In this document: piece by piece, positions 1 through 9,008 of the stretch
Layout of the letters: every line of letters starts with the position of its first letter
How positions within the stretch are numbered: the stretch's first letter is position 1
Assembly: GCF_014268655.2 (NCBI RefSeq)
Contig: NZ_JABWQX020000001.1
Location: 2,882,001 to 2,946,000, forward strand
Length of the DNA: 64,000 bases
DNA from: Pseudomonas marvdashtae
Lineage (GTDB): Bacteria; Pseudomonadota; Gammaproteobacteria; Pseudomonadales; Pseudomonadaceae
Direction of reading: 5' to 3'
Translations under genes and position numbers: made by a program
The notes under the pieces: model-generated
What the model was told of the DNA's origin: nothing
The model's input: only the letters and a program-made list of their open reading frames with translations
Database searches by the model: none

Positions 1-1
1 C

Positions 2-373
2 AAATTCGGCTGCGGTGCGGCCTTGTGTGGCGCCTGTACCGTTCACTTGGATGGCCAGGCCATCCGGTCCTGCGTGACGCCGATCGCCGCGGCGGTTGGC
101 AAGAAGATCACCACCATTGAAGCGGCGACCGATGGCAGCGACCCGGTGGGCAGCGCCGTGCATGAGGCCTGGGTCAAGCACGATGTGGCGCAATGCGGTT
201 ACTGCCAGAGCGGCCAGATCATGAGCGCCACGGCGTTCCTCAAGGCCCAGCCCAAGGGCAAGCAACCTACGCCGGCCGAGATCGATTCGGCCATGGCCGG
301 CAATATCTGCCGCTGCGGCACTTACGCCCGCATCCGCGCCGCAGTGGCCGATGCCGCCAAAGCCCTCGCCTGA
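2..373 (+). CDS. (2Fe-2S)-binding subunit of a molybdenum hydroxylase (IorA-like), 5'-truncated
   Basis: This is the C-terminal ~123 residues of a small iron-sulfur subunit of the xanthine dehydrogenase/isoquinoline 1-oxidoreductase family; the reading frame is already open at base 2, so the start lies outside the window. Visible are the end of the plant-type ferredoxin cluster ([15 protein letters not shown]) and the second 2Fe-2S domain with CGYCQSGQ and [12 protein letters not shown]. In this family the subunit passes electrons from the molybdenum site to an outside acceptor. It ends 13 bp before the large subunit on the same strand, so the two form one transcript. A third, cytochrome-type subunit common in such operons is not in view and could lie upstream. 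The substrate cannot be told from the sequence. Confidence 0.93.
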   Translation, partial: KFGCGAALCGACTVHLDGQAIRSCVTPIAAAVGKKITTIEAATDGSDPVGSAVHEAWVKHDVAQCGYCQSGQIMSATAFLKAQPKGKQPTPAEIDSAMAGNICRCGTYARIRAAVADAAKALA

Positions 374-386
374 CAGGAGCTAGCCC

Positions 387-2627
387 ATGCTGAACGAGAT
401 TTTTCCAAATGAGCTGCCGCGCGCGCTGCAACACCTGCTGGATCGCGACGGGACTGAAGGCCCAGCCACCCTGCCCCGGCGCAGCTTTCTCAAGATCGTC
501 GGCATCGGCGGCCTGGCCTTGGGCGCGTTCCCTCACCTCGCCTTGGCGCAACAGGCCAATGGCGCGAGCGAAGGACCGCTCAAGCCCACTCAGCAACCTT
601 TGGCCTTCGTACAGATCGCGCCCAACGGCGAAGTTACCGTGACGATCAATCGCCTGGAGTTCGGCCAGGGTGTGCAGACTGGCTTGCCAATGATCCTCGC
701 CGAAGAACTCGACGCCGACTGGACCCTGGTGCGCACGCGCAACGGCAGCAACGATGCGGCCTACATGGACCCGGCGTTTGGCATCCATCTCACCGGCGGC
801 TCCAATTCGATCAAGAACAGCTACACCCAGTACCGCGAACTGGGCGCCCGCGCCCGCGCCATGTTGCTCGCCGCCGCAGCCGCGCGCTGGAACGTCGACG
901 CCGCGAGCCTGACCACGCAAAACGGCAAAGTGCTGGGCCCGGGTGGCCGCAAGGCGACTTACGGCGAGCTGGCCGAAGCCGCCATGGCGATGCCCGTGCC
1001 GGAGAAAGTCACGCTCAAGGATCCCAAGGATTTCCGCATCATCGGCCAGGCCACGACCCGCCTCGATGCCAAGGTCAAGAGCAGCGGCCAGCAGGATTTC
1101 GGCATCGACATGCGTCTGCCGGGACAACTGACCGCCGTGGTCGCTCGCCCGCCGGTGTTCGGTGCCAGGATCGCGTCTCTGGACGACAGCGCGGCGCGCG
1201 CAACCAAAGGCGTGAAAGCCGTGCTGCGCGTGCCGCTGGATGGCGGTGCCGAAGGCGTTGCCGTGGTCGCCGACGGTTACTGGCAGGCAAAACTTGCGCG
1301 TGATGCGCTGAAGGTCGAATGGGACGTGGCTAAAGTCGAAAAGGTCGACACGGAAAAACAACTGGCCCAGTACCGGGAGCTGGCCGGCCAACCCGGCGCG
1401 CTCCATTTCGATGCCGACATGACACCCCTCGCCTCGGCCCCGCACCGGTTGGAGGCTGAGTTTGTGTTCCCCTATCTGGCCCACGCCCCAATGGAGCCGT
1501 TGAACTGCACTGTTCAGCTATCCGAAGGCCGCGCCCAGTTGTGGGTCGGCACCCAGTTCCCAGGCGGCGACGCCGCGGCAGCGGCGAAGGTGCTGAACCT
1601 CAAGCCCGAGCAAGTCCAGGTAAATGTACAGACGGCGGGCGGCGGTTTCGGTCGTCGTGGCGTGCCGACCAATGATTTTGCAGTGCAGGCTTGTGAAGTG
1701 GCCAAGGCCGCGCGCGCTGCGGGGCTTGATGCGCCAATCCGCACCCTGTGGAGTCGCGAGGACGATATCAAGGGCGGCTACTACCGTCCGCTGAATCTGC
1801 ACCGCGCGCGCATCGGCTTTGATGACAGCGGCAAGGTGTTGGCGTGGGATCACGCCCTGGTCGGGCAGTCCATCCTCGTCGGCACCCCGTTCGCGGGGCA
1901 GATAAAGAACGGCATCGACCCCACCGCGACGGAAGGCATGCGTGATCCCTATCCCTTGCCGATGCGACTGACCGTGCATCACCCCAAGCTCAACGTGCCT
2001 GTGCTGTGGTGGCGCAGCGTGGGTTCTACTCATACCGCGTTCGTGATGGAGACGCTGATCGACGAAATCGCCCGTACGACGAAACAGGACCCGGTGGCAT
2101 ACCGGATGAAGCTGTTCGGCGACCAGAACCCCCGCCATCGCGCCGCGCTGCAACTGGCGGTGGACAAGAGCGAGTACGGCAAACGCCAGCTGCCGGCGGG
2201 CCAGGCCTGGGGCGTGGCGGTGCACGAGTCGTTCAGTTCGGTGGTGGCCTATGTGGTGCAAGCCTCGGTGCAGGATGGTCGTCCCGTGCTGCACAACGTG
2301 ACGGCGGGCGTGCACTGTAATCTGGTGGTCAACCCGCGCAGTGTCGAGGCCCAGGTACAAGGCGCAGCCCTGATGGGCCTGTCGATGTGCTTGCCCGGTG
2401 GCGCGATCACGCTCAAGGATGGCGTCGTGCAACAGAGCAATTTCGCCGACTTCAGCGTGCCGCGCATTACCGACATGCCGCAGATCGCCGTCCACATCGT
2501 CCCCAGCGCAGAGCCGCCGACCGGAATGGGCGAGCCCGGCCTGCCCGCCTTGGCCCCGGCATTTGCCAACGCCATTGCGAGCCTGACCGGGAAACCGCTG
2601 CGGCAGTTGCCGTTCAACCTGGCGTAG
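387..2627 (+). CDS. Molybdopterin-binding large subunit of a xanthine dehydrogenase-family oxidoreductase (IorB-like), Tat-exported
   Basis: A 746-residue molybdenum hydroxylase large subunit, probably working in the periplasm. Residues 30-37 read PRRSFLKI, a twin-arginine motif, followed by a hydrophobic stretch and a likely signal-peptidase site near ALA-QQ at about residue 54. The molybdenum-cofactor loop GGGFGRRG lies near residue 420, and the C-terminal [12 protein letters not shown] carries the conserved catalytic glutamate. Length and layout match the IorB/aldehyde oxidase type with a single large subunit, not the XdhA/XdhB split. It follows the 2Fe-2S subunit by 13 bp. These enzymes hydroxylate N-heterocycles or oxidise aldehydes; the exact substrate is not assignable. 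The start ATG follows an AGGAG sequence (374-380) at suitable spacing. Confidence 0.92.
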   Translation: MLNEIFPNELPRALQHLLDRDGTEGPATLPRRSFLKIVGIGGLALGAFPHLALAQQANGASEGPLKPTQQPLAFVQIAPNGEVTVTINRLEFGQGVQTGLPMILAEELDADWTLVRTRNGSNDAAYMDPAFGIHLTGGSNSIKNSYTQYRELGARARAMLLAAAAARWNVDAASLTTQNGKVLGPGGRKATYGELAEAAMAMPVPEKVTLKDPKDFRIIGQATTRLDAKVKSSGQQDFGIDMRLPGQLTAVVARPPVFGARIASLDDSAARATKGVKAVLRVPLDGGAEGVAVVADGYWQAKLARDALKVEWDVAKVEKVDTEKQLAQYRELAGQPGALHFDADMTPLASAPHRLEAEFVFPYLAHAPMEPLNCTVQLSEGRAQLWVGTQFPGGDAAAAAKVLNLKPEQVQVNVQTAGGGFGRRGVPTNDFAVQACEVAKAARAAGLDAPIRTLWSREDDIKGGYYRPLNLHRARIGFDDSGKVLAWDHALVGQSILVGTPFAGQIKNGIDPTATEGMRDPYPLPMRLTVHHPKLNVPVLWWRSVGSTHTAFVMETLIDEIARTTKQDPVAYRMKLFGDQNPRHRAALQLAVDKSEYGKRQLPAGQAWGVAVHESFSSVVAYVVQASVQDGRPVLHNVTAGVHCNLVVNPRSVEAQVQGAALMGLSMCLPGGAITLKDGVVQQSNFADFSVPRITDMPQIAVHIVPSAEPPTGMGEPGLPALAPAFANAIASLTGKPLRQLPFNLA

Positions 2628-2657
2628 TCGCAAGCAAGTGACAACCCGTCGATCGTC

Positions 2658-2771
2658 GATCGTTCCCACGCTCCTGCGTGGGAACGCCGCCAGGGACGCT
2701 CCGCGTTCCGCTTCTGGGGGGTGACGCGGAGCGTCACGGGATGCATTTCCACGCAGAGCGTGGGAACGATC
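2658..2771. repeat. 114-bp palindromic repeat element, copy 1
   Basis: The element starts GATCGTTCCCACGC and ends GCGTGGGAACGATC, perfect 14-bp inverted termini. Inside are three nested hairpins: a stem directly behind the left end (CGTTCCCACGC/GCGTGGGAACG), a central stem (ACGCTCCGCGT/ACGCGGAGCGT) and a stem at the right end (CCACGC/GCGTGG). A near-identical second copy lies at 14008-14122. It contains no coding capacity and sits in the gap between two convergent genes. It could be a non-autonomous mobile element or a REP-class repeat. Confidence 0.85.
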
Positions 2772-2788
2772 ATCAGTTCGTATCGACG

Positions 2789-4309
2789 CTATTTTCGCCC
2801 AAGCTGCCGGTCTGTCCCATGAAACGCCTGCCCCAGCGCCGCCAGCCGCTCCGCCAAAGGCGGCAGGCATTGGCTGCTGCGGGTCAGCACGGCGATGTTG
2901 TCGGCGTTGCGCTCGGCCACGGCCTGCACGGTTTGCAGCCGCTCATTGATGCCCATTGACGCCGCGGACTGTTGCTGGGTCGTGCTGGCGATCAGATCGT
3001 TGAAATGGTTGATCACCGCGATGTCCTCCACGACGGCATGCAGCAGCTGCGAGGCCTGCTGGCTGGCGGACACGCAACGCTCGACCCCTTCGCGGCTGTC
3101 TTGCATGGCGATGGCGGCCTGGCGGCTGCCCTGTTGCAGCTTGGCGATGATCTGCTGGATTTCCGTGGTGGATGTCGAGGTCCGTTGTGACAGCGTCCGG
3201 ACCTCGTCGGCCACCACGGCGAACCCGCGCCCCTGCTCACCGGCGCGGGCCGCCTCGATGGCGGCGTTGAGGGCCAGCAGGTTGGTTTGCTCGGCGATGC
3301 TGTTGATCACGTCCAGCACCTGGCCGATCTGCTGCGCCTGCTCGGCGAGCAGTTGCACGGTTTCATTGGTCAGGTTGATGCGCCCCGCCAATTCGAGAAT
3401 ATCTTCCCGGGTCTGGTCAACGGTGGTGCGCCCCCGGTTGACTTGCTCGTTGGCCTGTCCGGCGCGTTGCAGCGTCTGGCCGACATGGCCGGTAATATTT
3501 TCCATGGCCTGCATCAACTGGCCGATCGCGCCGCTCATCTGCGCCACTTCGTCCAACTGGTGCCGGGCACCGTTTTCCAGGGTCTGGCCGACCTGGGACA
3601 AATCCTGGCCGAGGTCCGACAGCTGGCGGGTGTCGCGTACCACGCCGTCCACCAGGCGGGTCACTTGCGCGAGGAAATGGTCGAAACGCTCGCCGGACGA
3701 GACTTTCACGCCCTGGCTGCGTTGTGTACCGGGGTCACGGCTCAACTGCGCAGCGGCGGCCAGCACCTTGTCGAGCACGTCCTGGTTGTCCGTTGCATCG
3801 GCCAGGCTCTGGTTCGCCAGGTAGATCAGAATCACGCTTTCGACAACGACATAAAAGGCATGGACGAAAATCATCGTCCATCCACCGTGGGCATCCATCA
3901 CAAATACCGGGTATCCCAGATGCTGGAGCCAATGAAAACCGACGTGGTGAACGGCAATGGTGGCGGCGGCCACGACGATCGGCAGCCAATCGCGATAGAA
4001 CGTCAACACCGCCAGCAGCACGAAGATGCCGAAGTGGAACTCGATCACGCCGCGAGTCTGGTTGATGTGCAGCGCCGCCATGACCATCAGCGCCATGGCG
4101 ATGATGCAGCGCATGGCACGGGTGCCGCCAAGGCCGCGGTAGAGCAGCGTGGCCAGCAGGCACGTCGGTGCACCGATCAGCAATGCCTGGGTGAAGGTCG
4201 AATGAAGAAATGCCAGGCCCAGCGAATACAAGAGCGTGAGCCAGAGCAGCCCGAGCATGATGCGATCGGCTTTGCGGTAGTGATCGTTAAAGCGCAGGGG
4301 CGATGTCAT
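2789..4309 (-). CDS. Methyl-accepting chemotaxis protein with a multi-pass membrane sensor
   Basis: A 506-residue chemoreceptor. The first ~175 residues form about six closely spaced hydrophobic segments with no large periplasmic domain, so the signal is probably sensed in or near the membrane. Several histidines lie in or beside these segments ([26 protein letters not shown]). The C-terminal half holds the signalling hairpin with the hallmark [18 protein letters not shown] and [15 protein letters not shown]. The start chosen is the third in-frame ATG at 4309, preceded by AAGGA 8 bases upstream; the ATG at 4327 lacks a clear ribosome site. No chemotaxis genes are adjacent, as is usual for scattered pseudomonad receptors. 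The ligand is unknown. Confidence 0.93.
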   Translation of the reverse strand: MTSPLRFNDHYRKADRIMLGLLWLTLLYSLGLAFLHSTFTQALLIGAPTCLLATLLYRGLGGTRAMRCIIAMALMVMAALHINQTRGVIEFHFGIFVLLAVLTFYRDWLPIVVAAATIAVHHVGFHWLQHLGYPVFVMDAHGGWTMIFVHAFYVVVESVILIYLANQSLADATDNQDVLDKVLAAAAQLSRDPGTQRSQGVKVSSGERFDHFLAQVTRLVDGVVRDTRQLSDLGQDLSQVGQTLENGARHQLDEVAQMSGAIGQLMQAMENITGHVGQTLQRAGQANEQVNRGRTTVDQTREDILELAGRINLTNETVQLLAEQAQQIGQVLDVINSIAEQTNLLALNAAIEAARAGEQGRGFAVVADEVRTLSQRTSTSTTEIQQIIAKLQQGSRQAAIAMQDSREGVERCVSASQQASQLLHAVVEDIAVINHFNDLIASTTQQQSAASMGINERLQTVQAVAERNADNIAVLTRSSQCLPPLAERLAALGQAFHGTDRQLGRK

Positions 4310-4476
4310 CGGGGCTGTCCTTGTCATGAACGGGTGTCCGTCGTCGGCGTATCGACGTCTCGGGACGAAACTGTAGCGCATTGCGGCCAATTAATGGCAA
4401 TTAGCTACCAACCTTTTTGTTCAGCTTCTTTGCTTTATGATGGCGCGATTCCGACTCCCTGACTGATGGAACCACG

Positions 4477-5625
4477 ATGACTTTCGATTTCGACCTGGTG
4501 TTCGAACGCCACGGCACCGGCAGCACCAAATGGAGCCGCTATCCAGCCGAGGTATTGCCGATGTGGGTGGCCGATATGGATTTCGCCGCACCGCCAGTGG
4601 TCATCGATGCGCTGCGCAAGCGCCTGGAGCACCCGATGCTCGGCTACAGCGTGGCCCAGGACAACCTGCGCGCCGCCATCGTGGCGGATCTGTGGAGCAA
4701 ATACGCCTGGCGCGTCGAGGCGCAGCAGATCCTGTTCCTGCCGGGGGTCGAGCCGGGGTTCAACATGGCGTTGCATTCCTTGGTCGAGCCGCAGCAAAAC
4801 GTCGTGGTGCAGGTCCCGAACTACCCTCCTCTACGGCAGGCGCCGGGCCATTGGCACCTGAACAAGGTGGAGCTGGCGTTCACTCCGGTCGATGGCGAGT
4901 TCCATACCCCCCTGGCCGAACTGCGCGACGCCTTGCGCGGCGGCGGCGCGCTGTTGCTGAGCAACCCGCACAACCCGCTGGGCAAGGTGTTTGGGCGCGA
5001 AGAACTCAAGGCCGTGGCGGACATCTGCCTGGAGCAGGACGCCTGGATCATCTCCGATGAAATCCATGCCGAGCTGTGCTTCGATGGCCGCGTGCACATC
5101 CCCACCGCGTCCCTCAGCCCGGAGATTGCCGACCGGACCATCACGCTGATGTCGGCCAGCAAGGCCTACAACATCGCAGGGCTGAAGACTTCGTTCGCGA
5201 TCATCCAGAATGCCAAGCTGCGCGAGCGCGTCAACGGCGCCAGGGCCGGCATGGTCGACAGCGTCAACGCCCTGGGCCTCGAAGCGACCCGTGCCGCCTA
5301 CAGCGAAGCGGGCCCGTGGCTCGACGCGTTGAAAGGCTACTTGCAGGCCAACCGCGATTATCTGGTCGAGGCGGTCAAGACTCGCCTTCCCGGCATCACC
5401 ATGACCGTGCCCCAGGGTACTTACCTGGCGTGGCTGGACTGCTCGGCGCTGGGGCTGGACGATCCGCAAGGGTTTTTCCTGAAGGATGCCAAGGTCGGAC
5501 TGAGCGCCGGGCTGGATTTTGCTGACGACGCAGGACAATTCGTGCGCCTGAACTTCGGTTGCCCGCGGGCGTTGCTGGAAGAAGGAATCGCGCGGATGGA
5601 ACGCAGCCTCAAGGCCAGGAGCTGA
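4477..5625 (+). CDS. MalY/PatB-family C-S lyase (cystathionine beta-lyase type)
   Basis: A 382-residue fold-type I pyridoxal-phosphate enzyme. The N-terminus with LPMWVADMDFAAPP is characteristic of the MalY/PatB branch. The cofactor lysine sits in SASKAYNIAGLK at about residue 229, and SNPHNPLGKVF plus IISDEIHAEL give the other cofactor contacts. Members cleave C-S bonds of cystathionine or related cysteine conjugates to pyruvate, ammonia and a thiol. It is divergent from the chemoreceptor gene; the 167-bp gap must hold both promoters. It stands alone, so its physiological substrate (cystathionine or a sulfur conjugate) is open. Confidence 0.9.
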   Translation: MTFDFDLVFERHGTGSTKWSRYPAEVLPMWVADMDFAAPPVVIDALRKRLEHPMLGYSVAQDNLRAAIVADLWSKYAWRVEAQQILFLPGVEPGFNMALHSLVEPQQNVVVQVPNYPPLRQAPGHWHLNKVELAFTPVDGEFHTPLAELRDALRGGGALLLSNPHNPLGKVFGREELKAVADICLEQDAWIISDEIHAELCFDGRVHIPTASLSPEIADRTITLMSASKAYNIAGLKTSFAIIQNAKLRERVNGARAGMVDSVNALGLEATRAAYSEAGPWLDALKGYLQANRDYLVEAVKTRLPGITMTVPQGTYLAWLDCSALGLDDPQGFFLKDAKVGLSAGLDFADDAGQFVRLNFGCPRALLEEGIARMERSLKARS

Positions 5626-5647
5626 TCAGGCCGACAATGAGCCCTTT

Positions 5648-5742
5648 TGTGGCGAGGGGATTTATCCCCGCTGGGTCGCGCAGCGGCCCCGTTTTCCTTA
5701 CGGTCGCTGCGCAACCGAGCGGGGATAAATCCCCTCGCCACA
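5648..5742. repeat. REP doublet (REPIN-like) with 25-bp perfect arms
   Basis: Two REP sequences in inverted orientation: the left arm begins TGTGGCGAGGGGATTTAT and the right arm ends with its exact complement at 5742, giving a 25-bp perfect stem. Inner sequence adds GCGCAGCGGCC/GGTCGCTGCGC complementarity. It lies between a plus gene and a minus gene that converge, a usual position for pseudomonad REP elements. It is the same family as 7238-7329 but with the ATTTATCC variant of the core. Confidence 0.88.
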
Positions 5743-5766
5743 GGAGCGGATCACTTCAGACGGGGG

Positions 5767-6171
5767 TCAGTCATGCATATCCGGCGTATGCACGAAGCAC
5801 AGCTTGTTTCCCTCCGGATCCCGGCAATAGGCGCCGTAGTAATCCTTTGAATATTGCGGCCTCGGGCCCGGGGCGCCTTCGTCGAAGCCGCCCATGTCGA
5901 TCGCCGTCTCCCAGGCGTCGCGTACGGCCTGCTGCGAGTCGGCGGCGAAGCTGACTTGCATGCCGTTGCCCCACGTGGCCGGCAGGCCGTTGATGGGCAC
6001 CTGGACGAACACCTGCGGCCAATGTTTGCCGGGCTGATGCCAGCCTTCCCCGGGCGGGCCCGAATCGTCTTCGCTGGGCATGCGCTCCAATCCCAGGCAA
6101 CCGAGGACGGCATCATAAAACGCGACCATTCTAGTCAGGTCACGTGCACCGATTTGTATGTGACTGAACAT
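5767..6171 (-). CDS. VOC (glyoxalase/dioxygenase-fold) family protein
   Basis: A 134-residue single-domain vicinal oxygen chelate protein. The N-terminus FSHIQIGARDLTRMVAFYDAVLG and the C-terminus YYGAYCRDPEGNKLCFVH are the standard paired beta-alpha-beta-beta-beta halves, with a histidine near residue 4 and a late RDPEGN loop. The family includes glyoxalases, bleomycin-resistance proteins and extradiol dioxygenases; this short form cannot be assigned to a reaction. It is divergent from the downstream short-chain dehydrogenase. The ATG at 6171 is preceded by GAAAAGGAGAAGGGC, a good ribosome site. Confidence 0.88.
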   Translation of the reverse strand: MFSHIQIGARDLTRMVAFYDAVLGCLGLERMPSEDDSGPPGEGWHQPGKHWPQVFVQVPINGLPATWGNGMQVSFAADSQQAVRDAWETAIDMGGFDEGAPGPRPQYSKDYYGAYCRDPEGNKLCFVHTPDMHD

Positions 6172-6356
6172 GCCCTTCTCCTTTTCAAGCCGTATCCCGT
6201 TTGGAGAATACGGCGTCGCCTGCGTTCACCGATAGCCCCTGGGCAGTCGACGAAACGCCTCTGCCACGCTCATCGATTGTTGGGGAAATCCGACCGAACT
6301 CTGGCCAAAAAACCGCAGTCCACCCTCCATCGCAACCACTTGGATGGAGAACGACA

Positions 6357-7214
6357 ATGGCCAACTACCCAACCCCACCTTTCCCGAAACAAAGCCAACC
6401 CGTGCCCGGCAGCCAACAGAAGATGGACCCGTACCCGGACTGCGGCGAACAGAGCTACAAAGGTTCCGGGCGCCTGGCGAACAAGATCGCCCTGATCACC
6501 GGCGCCGACAGCGGCATCGGGCGCGCCGTGGCGATTGCCTTCGCCCGAGAAGGCGCGGACGTAGCGATTTCCTACTTGAATGAACATGAGGACGCCAAGG
6601 AGACCGCACGCTGGGTCGAAGAGGCCGGTCGCCAATGCCTGTTGCTACCCGGTGACCTGGCGGACAAGGGGCAATGCCGCAAGGTCGTCGATGAGACCGT
6701 GGCGCGCTTCGGGCGCATCGACGTCCTCGTCAACAATGCCGCGTTCCAGATGACCCATGAGACCCTGGAAGAGATCCCGGACGAAGAATGGGTGCGCACG
6801 TTCGATATCAACATCACGGCGATGTTCAGGATCTGCCAGGCCGCCGTGCCACACATGAAGGCCGGGGGTTCGATCATCAATACCACCTCGGTCAACTCCG
6901 ACATGCCCAAGCCGACGCTGCTGGCCTACGCCACCACCAAGGGCGCCATCGCCAACTTCACCGGTGGCCTGGCGCAAATGCTCGGGTCCAAGGGCATCAG
7001 GGTCAACAGCGTCGCGCCAGGACCGATCTGGACGCCGCTGATTGTCGCCACCATGCCCGAAGAAGAGGTGCAGAATTTCGGTTCCCAGACACCGCTCGGC
7101 CGTCCTGGCCAGCCGGTGGAAGTGGCGCCAATTTTCGTGCTGCTGGCGTCGGATGAGTCCAGCTACATCTCCGGCTCGCGGTACGCGGTGACGGGCGGCA
7201 AGCCGATCCTCTAA
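6357..7214 (+). CDS. SDR family oxidoreductase, YghA-like
   Basis: A 285-residue NAD(P)-dependent short-chain dehydrogenase. An N-terminal tail (PPFPKQSQPVPGSQQKMDPY) precedes the Rossmann fold, as in E. coli YghA and stress-associated SDRs. The nucleotide-binding glycine motif is TGADSGIGRAVA, followed by NNAA, and the active site is Y191-A-T-T-K195 with a serine in NTTSVNS. The start is the ATG at 6357 behind GGAGA; a longer in-frame extension to 6201 lacks family similarity. In other Pseudomonas, relatives of this gene sit in stress-induced regions, which fits neighbours such as ligD and cinA here, but the substrate is unknown. Confidence 0.92.
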   Translation: MANYPTPPFPKQSQPVPGSQQKMDPYPDCGEQSYKGSGRLANKIALITGADSGIGRAVAIAFAREGADVAISYLNEHEDAKETARWVEEAGRQCLLLPGDLADKGQCRKVVDETVARFGRIDVLVNNAAFQMTHETLEEIPDEEWVRTFDINITAMFRICQAAVPHMKAGGSIINTTSVNSDMPKPTLLAYATTKGAIANFTGGLAQMLGSKGIRVNSVAPGPIWTPLIVATMPEEEVQNFGSQTPLGRPGQPVEVAPIFVLLASDESSYISGSRYAVTGGKPIL

Positions 7215-7237
7215 GGTAAGGAAGCGCACGTTCCACC

Positions 7238-7329
7238 GTGGCGAGGGAGCTTGCTCCCGCTGGGCTGCGAAGCGGCCCCAAGATTTTGCGGCCGCTGCGC
7301 GCCCGAGCGGGAGCAAGCTCCCTCGCCAC
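7238..7329. repeat. REP doublet (REPIN-like) with 24-bp perfect arms
   Basis: The left arm starts GTGGCGAGGGAGCTTGCTCC and the right arm at 7306-7329 is its exact reverse complement. It sits between the stop of the plus-strand SDR and the stop of the minus-strand DUF421 gene. The core matches the abundant pseudomonad REP family. A single arm of the same family occurs at 22952-22992. Confidence 0.88.
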
Positions 7330-7356
7330 AAAAGCACTGCGCGCCAAGGCTTAGGC

Positions 7357-7800
7357 TCACTCCTTGGCAATCACCGAAATCTTGCCGTTGCGCTCGATAA
7401 TCGCAAACTTGATCTGCTCCAGGGTCTCGATGCCCTGGCTCGAGCGTGCCGCCTCCATGATGTCCGCTTCCGCCAGCCGGGCGTGGCGCATGCGCCCCTG
7501 AAGGATGCGGCCGTCCTCGACGATGATCGTCGGCCCGCCGTCGATCAGCCGCGACACCCAATTGGAACGCAGCTTGAGCAACGAAAATCCGACATCGATG
7601 GCGATCAGTGTGACGATGACCATGAACGCGTTGGTCAGCGAGAAATCGTCCCCCAGCAACGCCTGCTGGGTAGCCTCGCCAATGATCATCAACAGGACGA
7701 AATCGAAGGTGGTGATCTCCGCCAGCGAACGTCGGCCGGCGATCTTGAACAACACCATCAATACCGCATACATAACGGCGGCTCGCAGTACCGAATCCAT
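7357..7800 (-). CDS. DUF421 (YetF-like) membrane protein
   Basis: A 147-residue protein with N-terminal transmembrane segments (MDSVLRAAVMYAVLMVLFKI, then FDFVLLMIIGEATQQALL and NAFMVIVTLIAIDV) and a C-terminal cytoplasmic DUF421 domain with IIVEDGRILQGRMRHARL. It has the YetF arrangement in short form. It is the last gene of a three-gene minus-strand operon (CinA-like, 172-residue protein, DUF421) with gaps of 12 and 7 bp. The molecular function of DUF421 proteins is not established; Bacillus relatives are spore membrane proteins. Confidence 0.9.
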   Translation of the reverse strand: MDSVLRAAVMYAVLMVLFKIAGRRSLAEITTFDFVLLMIIGEATQQALLGDDFSLTNAFMVIVTLIAIDVGFSLLKLRSNWVSRLIDGGPTIIVEDGRILQGRMRHARLAEADIMEAARSSQGIETLEQIKFAIIERNGKISVIAKE

Positions 7801-7807
7801 ACGTCAC

Positions 7808-8326
7808 CTAAGGGAAGATGAATTGATTGAAGCTCACTGTCGCCCCGCCAGGAATAACGATGCGGCTGTGATAAGTCCCGACGCCTTCGCTGAGCAATGA
7901 CAGGTGCAGGTTGGCCTGCCCCTGGCTATCCGCCTGGATCCAGAGCTTTACACCCTGCCCGGCGGCAGCTGAGCGTATGGGCTGCGGTTGCACGCTCTGG
8001 ACATCGAACGCCTCCAGCCAATCGCCCCCGAGCTCGACTTCCAGCACCGCGTTGGGCGCGCCTTTGAGACGCAGGACCATCGGATTGGTCGAGCCGTTGC
8101 GATGGAACGCCTCGTATTCGACGCCAATGTTGCCGTCAGCGCTTTGCAGTTCGCGGCTGCTCAACGGCCCGCGGGAAAACAGCCCGAGCAAAGTCAGGAT
8201 GACCAACAGCACCAATACGTACCAGCCCACCCGCTCGAACCGCCAGACCTTATGTTGGTACACCATGTCTTCGCGCACCGGAAATTCGCGGCTACGGTGG
8301 TCGTCTTGCTCCCATTGATCGGTCAT
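7808..8326 (-). CDS. Conserved hypothetical single-pass membrane protein
   Basis: A 172-residue protein that I do not recognise by name. A charged cytoplasmic N-terminus (about 30 residues) is followed by one transmembrane helix (WYVLVLLVILTLLGLF, about residues 35-50) and a ~115-residue domain probably in the periplasm, rich in beta-strand-like stretches. It contains no enzyme motif or cysteine. It is translated 12 bp after the CinA-like gene and 7 bp before the DUF421 gene, so the three are co-expressed. ATG 8326 is preceded by AGGAGAGTGCGCCC, a convincing ribosome site. Confidence 0.75.
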   Translation of the reverse strand: MTDQWEQDDHRSREFPVREDMVYQHKVWRFERVGWYVLVLLVILTLLGLFSRGPLSSRELQSADGNIGVEYEAFHRNGSTNPMVLRLKGAPNAVLEVELGGDWLEAFDVQSVQPQPIRSAAAGQGVKLWIQADSQGQANLHLSLLSEGVGTYHSRIVIPGGATVSFNQFIFP

Positions 8327-8338
8327 GGGCGCACTCTC

Positions 8339-8839
8339 CTAGCGGCGTTCACCCGCCACGGCACGTTGGTGATACCGGGGCAACTGCTGCAAGACGTACT
8401 CGCTGGCCTGCAGTTGCACCTGGTGACGGTCGCCAAAAAAGCGTTCCTGGCGGCTGAACAGCGCGCGCTGGCCGTTCACTTGGAACGCCCAGGCAAAGCA
8501 GATCGTGCCGGCGGGTATGCCGTCCTTATCGTCCGGCCCGAGCAGGCCAGTGGTAGCGACGGCGACGTTGGCGTTGGCGTCGTGCAGCGCGCCAAGGGCC
8601 ATTTCCTCGGCGACTTCGCGACTGGTGAGATTGAAGGTGTCGATGGTGCGCGGCTTAACGCCGAGCAAGCGCTGCTTGGCTTCCGGGGAATACACCACAT
8701 AGCCGCTTTCGATCAGCGAACCGCTGCCCGGCACTTCGGCCAGGAGCGTGACGATCAGCCCGGCAGTGCAGGACTCAGCGGTGGTCAGGCGCAAGTCATG
8801 CTCGCGCATGTAATCAACCAGGGATTGGGCAACAGTCAT
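8339..8839 (-). CDS. CinA-family protein (PncC-like nicotinamide-nucleotide amidohydrolase domain)
   Basis: A 166-residue stand-alone C-terminal CinA domain. The hallmark is RLTTAESCTAGLIVTLLAEV near the N-terminus, followed by VYSPEAKQRLLGV and the late TTGLLGPDDKDGIPAGTICFAW. Such proteins deamidate nicotinamide mononucleotide in NAD salvage, though many paralogues lack proven activity. The start used is ATG 8839 with GAAGGA upstream; a TTG at 8926 would add 29 unrelated residues. It is the first gene of the operon with the 172-residue protein and DUF421. Pseudomonads usually carry another pncC/cinA linked to recA, so this may be an accessory copy. Confidence 0.87.
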   Translation of the reverse strand: MTVAQSLVDYMREHDLRLTTAESCTAGLIVTLLAEVPGSGSLIESGYVVYSPEAKQRLLGVKPRTIDTFNLTSREVAEEMALGALHDANANVAVATTGLLGPDDKDGIPAGTICFAWAFQVNGQRALFSRQERFFGDRHQVQLQASEYVLQQLPRYHQRAVAGERR

Positions 8840-9008
8840 GGCATACAGTCCTTCATGGATGCTGATGGGTTGACCCCTGCCGTTTTGAATCATTCCCTTT
8901 ATCGCGCCGTCGCGCCGCCCGGCCAAATAAATGAAACCCCCGGCCGATCCCGTACCTCATAACGGTATGAGCCTCATTGCGGAGGCTGTCCCTGATCAGG
9001 AGGTCGTC

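Noticed and set aside
267..2870. Two long minus-strand frames (405 and 450 codons) opposite the molybdenum hydroxylase
   Set aside because: Antisense to a clear enzyme gene; composition shadow-like and no ribosome site.
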